A stretch of 36,817 nucleotides of DNA. It comes from Thermoplasmata archaeon (GTDB lineage: Archaea > Thermoplasmatota > Thermoplasmata > SG8-5). The first letter of the stretch is position 1. Every line of letters starts with the position of its first letter. Under the pieces are notes generated by a model. It searched no databases. It saw only the letters and a program-made list of their open reading frames with translations, and had not been told where the DNA came from. The translations under genes were made by a program, and so were the position numbers. Below, piece after piece: positions 20,352-27,384 of the stretch. The stretch is taken from contig JAQVMG010000004.1 of NCBI GenBank assembly GCA_028703755.1, positions 1 to 36,817 of the forward strand. Reading direction: 5' to 3'.

Positions 20352-21197
20352 AACGAAATGTGTCCCTGCTTGGATGCAAAATATGGGGCCATTGCTTCGT
20401 AACTGGCTTTCCATACACTCCTTGGACATCTTCGACTTAGTGACGATCTTGCGGTTGCAGTGTTAGGGGGCTTCAGCTCCTTATTGGACATTTTTACAGA
20501 TTCAATTAAATTCTTTAATAACGTATTAACAGACAGACACTTTTCCTCGTTTACCTATCCCGTTTCCGCGAATCCCCCCCGCCCCGTAAGAAAACACTTA
20601 GGTCGAGCGCAGCGAGCCGTTTAACACCCGTTAGCCGAGAGTCTGGACTTGTCCGGATTTCGGCGTTTTCTCGTATTCCGTTCCCGTTAAACGAAGGCAA
20701 CAACGTCATGAATTTAGGGTCTCCTTTTCCCTTTTAGCGTTTGGCCCCTTATATGCTTGAACCGGGGGGGTAAGCGAAAGTGAAAAGGCCAGGTTTCCGA
20801 ATTGCACAAAACTCCTATTAAGCGTAGTTTTACTTCGCTTATTTGGAGTTATCCGAGTTATTGCAAACTCCCCCATCCTTTTCATACCTACCTCAATATA
20901 TTACAGTCAAGAGGTGCATACGAATTAAGCAATAACAGATTACAGTATGCGCCGATGGCATGTATCGATGTCCCAGCAAATATAAATGCCATAATGCTCG
21001 CAACGATGTGGAAGCAATCGGTGAGCGCAGAACATACACCACCATTTTGACGCGCTCGCCATAATTGGGCAATTTGATGACAATTTCAATTACAAAATTC
21101 CGCAATCTCGAACCACGCAGACATGGAACAGAGAGATTGCGGTGGGAAAGCATTTTATACACATTGTTTCTTATGCGCAGTTCCAACAGGTGATACA

Positions 21198-21581
21198 ATG
21201 GCACTTTGGCAAGGACGTTCAAAGAAAAAGAACTCAGGCGGCCGTTACAGGCCCTTCCGCAAGAAGAAGGCCTACGAGATCGCGCCCGAATCCCAGTTCG
21301 CAGTCGTGAGAGAAGACACGCACATGAAAATCTACAGGACTCGCGGCAACAACATGAAGGGCCGGTTGATGACGGTCAGCTATGCCAACGTTTTCAGCCC
21401 CAAGTCAGGCAAATCCCAGAAATCGCGCATACTGACAGTCAAAGCCAACCCTGCCAACCACAACTACGTCCAGAGGAACATTCTCACGAAGGGCGCCATT
21501 GTGCAGACAGAGATAGGGCTTGCCCGAGTCACATCAAGGCCCGGCCAGGATTCCGTTGTCAACGCCGTCCTGCAGGAGTAG
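21198..21581 (+). CDS. rps8e: 30S ribosomal protein S8e
   Basis: MALWQGRSKKKNSGGRYRPFRKKKAYEIAPESQF...ILTKGAIVQTEIGLARVTSRPGQDSVVNAVLQE; ATG internal to the ORF starting 21123. Confidence 0.95.
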   Translation: MALWQGRSKKKNSGGRYRPFRKKKAYEIAPESQFAVVREDTHMKIYRTRGNNMKGRLMTVSYANVFSPKSGKSQKSRILTVKANPANHNYVQRNILTKGAIVQTEIGLARVTSRPGQDSVVNAVLQE

Positions 21582-21594
21582 GCCCGGTGTTCCG

Positions 21595-21915
21595 ATGGTT
21601 CGGACAAGAGCGGACCACATTATTCTATGGCCGAGTTATTTTGATTCAACCCGGTCCAGAGCGAGAGGCCGCCGGGTGCCGAAAAACATAGCGATTCAGA
21701 ATCCGACATGCGAAGAGCTGATGGCCGCAGTCGAATCGCTCGGCCTTGCTGCAACGATGCAGCCGTCCAAAGCCTACCCGGGCTCATGGTGGAACCACGA
21801 AGGATGCGTTTCTGTGGAGAAATCCCTGGTCAAGACCGAGTTGATCGGCAGGGTAGGGCCCAAACTGAAACAGATTCGCGGAACAGAGCCCCCGAAGAAA
21901 AACAGCGATGCTTAA
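21595..21915 (+). CDS. srp19: Signal recognition particle 19 kDa protein
   Basis: MVRTRADHIILWPSYFDSTRSRARGRRVPKNIAIQNPTCEELMAAVESLGL...; ATG at 21595 inside the ORF starting 21520. Confidence 0.88.
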   Translation: MVRTRADHIILWPSYFDSTRSRARGRRVPKNIAIQNPTCEELMAAVESLGLAATMQPSKAYPGSWWNHEGCVSVEKSLVKTELIGRVGPKLKQIRGTEPPKKNSDA

Positions 21916-22199
21916 TCCTGCGGGGTTCTGACTTCATCCACAAGTTTCTTTCCCGCGACCACATTGTCAACGGAATGGATGACTGCGCCGAAATCGGATA
22001 TCGCCGCTCTGACAGCCTCATAATCTATCGCATGGCCTTCCATCGTTATCTTAATACTCTCGGTTTCCTGGTCAACTTCGTCAAGCGTGCAGTTGACGCC
22101 GGAGACACCTTTCAGGTCGGCAAGTTTCTGCGATATGTCAATTATGGACGGGTTGTGCGGTTTCAGTACGTCCAGAACGAGTCTTTTGATGTCACTCAA
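21912..22199 (-). CDS. DUF211-family small protein
   Basis: 95 aa; MSDIKRLVLDVLKPHNPSIIDISQKLADLKGVSGVNCTLDEVDQETESIKITMEGHAIDYEAVRAAISDFGAVIHSVDNVVAGKK. Confidence 0.85.
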   Translation of the reverse strand: MSDIKRLVLDVLKPHNPSIIDISQKLADLKGVSGVNCTLDEVDQETESIKITMEGHAIDYEAVRAAISDFGAVIHSVDNVVAGKKLVDEVRTPQD

Positions 22200-22397
22200 A
22201 ATGTATCCCTGCTACAGACCGGTGTTATTAAGTTCTGGTATATGAAACTTACGAATTTACCGAGCTTGGGTGCATTTCAGAACTCACAAAACCGCACTCC
22301 AACGGGCCTCTGAAAAGAAAAACGTGGTAATTTCATTAATAATTATATAGTGGCTTGTTATACAGTCCTAGTACTCAATAGGACTTGGTGAGAATTA

Positions 22398-23924
22398 ATG
22401 ATACGTTTTGGCCCATCTGGAATACCTCTTTCGTGCAAGGGCCGCACGCTCAGGGACGGCATCGAGGACGTTCACACCCTCGGGCTAACAGCGCTCGAGG
22501 TTCAGATGGTTAGGGCGAATGTGGAGGAGAGATATGCGACTGATGAGGACATCGGCAGGAAACCGGTCGATTTCGAGGATGAGCTCGTAATCGAAGTCAT
22601 GCGAGGAAGCGGCAAGAGGAGGAAAGCCACAATTCTCTTTGAGCCGATTGAGAAAGGCGACCTGATCAGATCCATGATAAACCCCATCGCCAAGAATTAC
22701 ATCCATCTCAGACAGCTTGGCGAGATTGCCAAGAACCTGGACGTGGTCCTTTCAATACACACTCCTTATTACATGGACCTTGTTGCGAACAACGATCTTA
22801 CCGAACGCAGCATGGACAGCATTCGTTGGGCCGGCATACTGGCCAATGCGATGGACGCACAAATTGTCGTCACCCATATGGGCATGTACGGCGGCCAGTC
22901 CAAGAAAGTCGCGACAAAGAACATAACCGACAATCTGGCAGCGATACAGGATTGGTACACTGAATCAGGAATAAAAGTCCCGGTCGGCCTTGAGACCAGC
23001 GGTCGCCAGGAGATTTTCGGGGACTTTGCGGAGATTGAAGCCATTTGCGATGCGGTGAAGGGGCTTGTTCCTGTCATCAACTTCCCCCACATTCATGCCC
23101 GCGGCAACGGCGCTCTGAAGAAGAAGGAGGACTTCCAGGACCTCTTTGACAGAGCCAACAAGTTCACGAAAGGCCATTTCTATGCCCATTTCTCCGGGGT
23201 TGAGCACGAGAACGGCAACGAGATCCGGTACACCCCGATCAAGAAAGGTGACCTGAAATTCGAACCGCTGGCAGAATGCATTCTCGAGAATGATATGGAG
23301 CTTACAGTGATATCCGGGTCCCCGCTTCTTGAACACGATGCGATGTACATGAAAGTAATCCTTGAAAGGGTGCTGGCAAAGCGCGAGGCCAAGGCCGAGC
23401 GTCAGAAGGTTAAGGAGGAAACTCCGGAACCCGCGAAGAAATCCGGCAAAACCGCCAAAGCTCCGACAAAAGCCAAAAAGCCCGAGCCCAAAACAGCGGC
23501 AAAGAAAACCAAATCCAAGCCTGCAGCCAAAGTCCCTGCCAAGAAATCGGCAAAAGCTCCGGCCAAACAGGCCCCCAAGCCCAAAGCGCCTGTGAAAACT
23601 CCGGCAAAGAAACCCGCGGCCAAGGCCCCAACCAAGAAACCGGTGAAAACTCCTGCCAAGCCGACCCCCAAGCCCAAACCGATAGCGAAAACCCCGGCGA
23701 ATAAACCCGCATCCAAACCAGTTTCGAAGAAACCGGTAAAAGCCCCGGCCAAACCTGCTCCCAAGCCCAAAACGCCTGTGAAAATGCCTGCCAAGAAGCC
23801 AGCGAAGGCTCCCGCCAAGAAACCGGTGAAAGCCCCAGCGAAGAAAGCCCCGGTGAAGGCAGCGCCCAAGAAATCAGCCAAGCCTGCGAAACCGGTCAAA
23901 AAACCGGCTGGCAAGAAGAAGTGA
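22398..23924 (+). CDS. Endonuclease IV-like TIM-barrel AP endonuclease with long K/A/P-rich C-terminal tail
   Basis: 508 aa; FGPSGIPLSCKGRTLRDGIEDVHTLGLTALEVQMVRA...SIHTPYYMDL...VVTHMGMYGG...VGLETSGRQEIFGDFAEIEAIC...HIHARGNGAL...HFSGVEHENGNE; tail from ~residue 330 of repeated PAKKP/KAPAK units. Confidence 0.88.
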   Translation: MIRFGPSGIPLSCKGRTLRDGIEDVHTLGLTALEVQMVRANVEERYATDEDIGRKPVDFEDELVIEVMRGSGKRRKATILFEPIEKGDLIRSMINPIAKNYIHLRQLGEIAKNLDVVLSIHTPYYMDLVANNDLTERSMDSIRWAGILANAMDAQIVVTHMGMYGGQSKKVATKNITDNLAAIQDWYTESGIKVPVGLETSGRQEIFGDFAEIEAICDAVKGLVPVINFPHIHARGNGALKKKEDFQDLFDRANKFTKGHFYAHFSGVEHENGNEIRYTPIKKGDLKFEPLAECILENDMELTVISGSPLLEHDAMYMKVILERVLAKREAKAERQKVKEETPEPAKKSGKTAKAPTKAKKPEPKTAAKKTKSKPAAKVPAKKSAKAPAKQAPKPKAPVKTPAKKPAAKAPTKKPVKTPAKPTPKPKPIAKTPANKPASKPVSKKPVKAPAKPAPKPKTPVKMPAKKPAKAPAKKPVKAPAKKAPVKAAPKKSAKPAKPVKKPAGKKK

Positions 23925-23928
23925 TACC

Positions 23929-24468
23929 TTGACCGAGGCGGAAGAGCACATTCTGAAAAGGGTCCGTGCCTCTCTCGCAGCCGAACAGGAGGATGAGAGA
24001 GAATATCTCATAGACAACATCCTGAACACCCAGAAGATATTCATTTACGGCGTTGGCCGGTCCGGAACCATGTGCAAGGCCTTCGCGATCCGGCTCGTCC
24101 AGATGGGGCTTAAGGTTTTTTTCATAGGCGAGACGGTTACCCCAATTGTCGAAAAGGACGACCTTGTCATCATCGTTTCCAACACAGGCGAGACAATGTC
24201 TGCAATCCAGACGGCCAATATCGTCCGCCGTCTGGGAGCCAGGGTGATTGCCATAACCGCCCACAAGCACTCAAAGCTTGCCCACGCGGCAAGCTCCGTC
24301 ATTCACCTTAAAGTTGAAAAAGACCCGAAGGACAGCCAATTCACACCAATGGGGACAGTTTTCGAGATAACCGCCCTGGTCTTCCTGGACGGCATAATTC
24401 CGGACATCATGAAAAGACTGGGTCAGACCGAGGCCGATATGAGGGCGCGGCATGCGATATGGGTGTGA
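23929..24468 (+). CDS. hxlB: SIS-domain sugar-phosphate isomerase, 6-phospho-3-hexuloisomerase-like
   Basis: 179 aa; IFIYGVGRSGTMCKAFAIRLVQMGLKVFFIGETVTPIVEKDDLVIIVSNTGETMSAIQTANIVRRLGARVIAIT...QFTPMGTVFEITALVFLDGIIPDIM. Start codon probably TTG. Confidence 0.85.
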   Translation: MTEAEEHILKRVRASLAAEQEDEREYLIDNILNTQKIFIYGVGRSGTMCKAFAIRLVQMGLKVFFIGETVTPIVEKDDLVIIVSNTGETMSAIQTANIVRRLGARVIAITAHKHSKLAHAASSVIHLKVEKDPKDSQFTPMGTVFEITALVFLDGIIPDIMKRLGQTEADMRARHAIWV

Positions 24469-24478
24469 GTCCACACAC

Positions 24479-25102
24479 TTATCTTTTTGAAATTCGCATC
24501 AATCCGCCGTACGGGTCATCATACTCGTCCCAGTAAATCGCGAAATCGACTTTTACAGCCGCATCGCCCTGAATCTTGAAAGCCGCCGCCTCGAAATTCA
24601 ACGGGTCGATGACCAATGCAATCTGATGCGGGCTGACAAAAATTCCGGTATGTGTTTTCACATCCGTTCCCGACAGGAAACATCCGTACCCAGGGTGGGA
24701 ATGGTACCAGCCAACGACGACATAGTCGAAACCTGCGCTGTCCAGCTTCCCGAACAGCTTTTCGAATCCGGCGGAGTCGAATTTCACCGAGACAGCGGTA
24801 GCGTCCAGGTCGGAAGTGACAATGTCCCTCACTAGGACATATTCCTGCCCTTTCCAGTTCCGCACTTCACCCAGCATCAGACCCATTACCTCTGTCTTGG
24901 ATTTTCTCGCGGAAAGCGCGTGGTTACGCATCTTTGCCTCAGCATGCTTGTTGATGTAAGCCGGGACCGGCATATCTTCTGCCAATCGCAATCTGAGAAT
25001 TTTCGATTCCTCAGCATTCAGCCAGAGGTGCGGTTTTGTGTCAAGCGGCGCTCTGCCCGTGATTGGCTGGCGCTTGACTTCCGAGACGATTTTAACTGAC
25101 AA
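24479..25102 (-). CDS. JAMM/MPN+ metalloprotease, Rpn11/CSN5-like (putative deubiquitinase/Ubl-processing protease)
   Basis: [10 protein letters not shown] plus [21 protein letters not shown] gives E...HxHPx(6)SxxD (24662-24703). Track ORF opens at 25183 (234 aa); a TTG at 25102-25100 with upstream GGGGG overlaps the E2 stop and is the proposed start. Confidence 0.9.
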   Translation of the reverse strand: [207 protein letters not shown]

Positions 25103-25607
25103 TTCTTGGCCCCCTTCGTTCTGTAACACGCGATTCACAGTCCGCTGGCCTGTAAGGCGCCTCGATGAATTTCTCGGAAGCAAGCATGCAGCTGTCGGAC
25201 CTGTACGGGTTCATGGGATTAGGATTTACCAGCAGGCTCTCTACGCCCTTGATGAAGCCCAGAAGATTGGATGAGAAACTCCAGGAGTCCAGCAGTTTTG
25301 TGCAGACATAGCCGCCGTCCCTGGGGAGCATGATGTTGGGGTGGAAAATAGGCGTCTGCCACCGCACTATCGGTTTCTCATACGGATAATCAGCTGTCAC
25401 CGTTATGCTCATCCCATGCTCTGTTCGGTCCTCGACCCTGCCGTTCCTCAGCACAGGGCCGGGAATGCCGGTCATTGCGACAGTCAGCGTGACCGGGAGC
25501 TCGGAAAATTCCTCGTCTGAACAATCAATCCGATATTCCAGGGATGAGCGGCACATAGCCAGCTCGTTGACCAATCTGTTTCTCAGGATGTTGGGCGGGA
25601 GGCTCAT
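25092..25607 (-). CDS. E2 ubiquitin-conjugating-like (UBC fold) protein
   Basis: 171 aa; YPYEKPIVRWQTPIFHPNIMLPRDGGYVCTKLLDSWSFSSNLLGFIKGVESLLVNPNPMNPYR: HPN (89-91), catalytic Cys102 (codon 25302-25304), conserved W109, LL.NPNP.NP. Confidence 0.93.
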   Translation of the reverse strand: MSLPPNILRNRLVNELAMCRSSLEYRIDCSDEEFSELPVTLTVAMTGIPGPVLRNGRVEDRTEHGMSITVTADYPYEKPIVRWQTPIFHPNIMLPRDGGYVCTKLLDSWSFSSNLLGFIKGVESLLVNPNPMNPYRSDSCMLASEKFIEAPYRPADCESRVTERRGPRIVS

Positions 25608-25888
25608 GCTGTGCCTGCATGCCGGCCATGGGCACCCGCAATTCCAGGCAAACCGCCTTCCGGGTCAGGAATAAGTTCCACGACATCTCCGTTGATTATG
25701 CCAAGGTCCGCAACAGTGGCCGTGCCCCTGAGCAACGATTTCCCACGCCGCAGGACATACGCGCCGGCAGTCATACCCCAGTAACCCGCCGCACTGTCGA
25801 TAATCTCATTTATGGAATTGTGCCCTTCAAGTTCCATGTCAACAACAGAACCGGACTCCGCGCTCTTCACCTTTATCTTCACAGTCAT
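25604..25888 (-). CDS. Ubiquitin-like beta-grasp protein (precursor with C-terminal extension)
   Basis: 94 aa; MTVKIKVKSAESGSVVDMELEG...YVLRRGKSLLRGTATVADLGIINGDVVELIPDPEGG|LPGIAGAHGRHAGTA. ATGA overlap with the E2 start. Confidence 0.88.
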   Translation of the reverse strand: MTVKIKVKSAESGSVVDMELEGHNSINEIIDSAAGYWGMTAGAYVLRRGKSLLRGTATVADLGIINGDVVELIPDPEGGLPGIAGAHGRHAGTA

Positions 25889-25990
25889 TCTCTCACCAAG
25901 CAGGCCAACCGATGCCCTTCTAAATAGCTTCCCTACGAAATCAGGGGAAAGATTTATAGAAACAGCGAAAACCTAATATCGTGTCTTTCC

Positions 25991-26404
25991 ATGATTGATG
26001 ACAGTTTCGATAAAGAATTGGAGATTATTCGGAAAAGAAAATTGGAGGAATTGACAATGAGCGAAAAAAAGACAGATTGGCCATCCAGCCCGGTGAGTGT
26101 GACAGACAGTGATTTCCAGGATTTCATAAAGAAATATCCGCATGTCATTATTGACTGCTGGGCCCCCTGGTGCGGCCCGTGCCGCATGCTTGGGCCGGTC
26201 ATTGACGAACTTGCGGGCGCTTACAAGGGAAAAGTCGCATTTGGCAAGCTGAACACCGACGAAGCCCAGAAGACAGCCATGAGCTTCGGGATCATGAGCA
26301 TCCCAACACTCCTGTTCTTCAAAAACGGGGAATTGGTCGACAAGTCTGTCGGCGCCTCTCCCCGGGCGGCGCTCGAGCCGAAAATAAAATCCTTTATCCA
26401 GTGA
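25991..26404 (+). CDS. trxA: Thioredoxin
   Basis: 137 aa; VIIDCWAPWCGPCRMLGPVIDELAGAYKGKVAFGKLNTDEAQKTAMSFGIMSIPTLLFFKNGE, with a charged N-terminal extension. Confidence 0.95.
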   Translation: MIDDSFDKELEIIRKRKLEELTMSEKKTDWPSSPVSVTDSDFQDFIKKYPHVIIDCWAPWCGPCRMLGPVIDELAGAYKGKVAFGKLNTDEAQKTAMSFGIMSIPTLLFFKNGELVDKSVGASPRAALEPKIKSFIQ

Positions 26405-26412
26405 GGAAATAG

Positions 26413-27336
26413 ATGGAATACGTCCGCGATCTCATAATCATCGGAGGCGGTCCTGCAGGTTTCACTGCCGGGATATATGCCGCCCGAGCCGGACTTGATG
26501 CAATAGTAATCGAGGAAGGATTCGGCGGCGGGCAGGCTGCGACATCACCCTGGATGGAGAACTATCCCGGGTTCGAAGGAATTGGCGGCATGGACCTGAT
26601 GATGAAGATGAAAGCCCATGCCGAGAAGAACCTACAGGTCGAGACAGGCAGCAGGGTGGAATATATCCGCAAAGAGGGCGATGTTTTCCATGTGAATGCC
26701 GGGGCCAGGGGCTATTCCGCCCATGCCATTATTTTCGCCACCGGGGCGGGCTACAAGAAACTCGGAGTTCCCGGTGAGGCAAAATTCCTGGGCAGCGGCG
26801 TATCCTACTGCGCGACATGTGACGGGATGTTCTTCCGCGGAAAGAGGGTCGCTGTGATTGGGGGCGGCAACAGCGGTGCGACGGAGGCGCTGCACCTAAA
26901 GCATGTAGGCGCGGATGTTACCCTTGTACACAGAAGGGACACGCTCAGGGCCGAGAAGATCCTTCAGGACCAGCTTATATCGGAAGGCGTGAAGCTTCTC
27001 CTTAATATGGATACAAAGGAGATAATTGGAGAAGGCGCTGTGACAGGCATAAAATTTTTCAACAGAGTCTCGAAACAGGAAGAGACTCATGAATTCGCCG
27101 GGGTCTTTATCTCGGTTGGTGTGGAGCCCAATACTGCCTTGGCAACATCCCTTGGGGCAGAACTTGACTCGGAAGGGTTCATAAAAACCGATAGGCAGAT
27201 GCGCACCAGCCAACGGATGATATACGCCGCCGGTGATGTGACCGGCGGGTTGCGGCAGGTCATCACAGCGTGCGCCGGCGGGGCGGTTGCCGCGATGAGC
27301 GCCTACGAGGATGTCCGAACACCGTATTGGGCTTGA
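26413..27336 (+). CDS. trxB: Thioredoxin-disulfide reductase
   Basis: 307 aa; IIGGGPAGFTAGIYAARAGL, VSYCATCDGMFF, VIGGGNSGATEALHL, IYAAGDVTGGLRQVITACAGG. Confidence 0.96.
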   Translation: MEYVRDLIIIGGGPAGFTAGIYAARAGLDAIVIEEGFGGGQAATSPWMENYPGFEGIGGMDLMMKMKAHAEKNLQVETGSRVEYIRKEGDVFHVNAGARGYSAHAIIFATGAGYKKLGVPGEAKFLGSGVSYCATCDGMFFRGKRVAVIGGGNSGATEALHLKHVGADVTLVHRRDTLRAEKILQDQLISEGVKLLLNMDTKEIIGEGAVTGIKFFNRVSKQEETHEFAGVFISVGVEPNTALATSLGAELDSEGFIKTDRQMRTSQRMIYAAGDVTGGLRQVITACAGGAVAAMSAYEDVRTPYWA

Positions 27337-27384
27337 GATGTGTAAACGTAAATTATAACTATCGTGAATACCTTACGGTAAGTT

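Noticed and set aside
20174-20491. Minus-strand 105-aa ORF as a transposase remnant
   Set aside because: Half lies antisense to the giant PKD protein and no transposase motif could be recognised.
23402-23914. Antisense 170-aa Gly/Ala/Phe-rich ORF (looks like a membrane or antifreeze-type protein)
   Set aside because: Simply the reverse strand of the K/A/P-repeat tail of the endonuclease IV-like gene; low-complexity artefact.
25092-25888. Bacterial-type Bil or CBASS defence operon
   Set aside because: No E1, no CD-NTase/cyclase or effector adjacent; the JAMM signature looks Rpn11/CSN5-like and the neighbours are housekeeping genes. Should still be tested by phylogeny.
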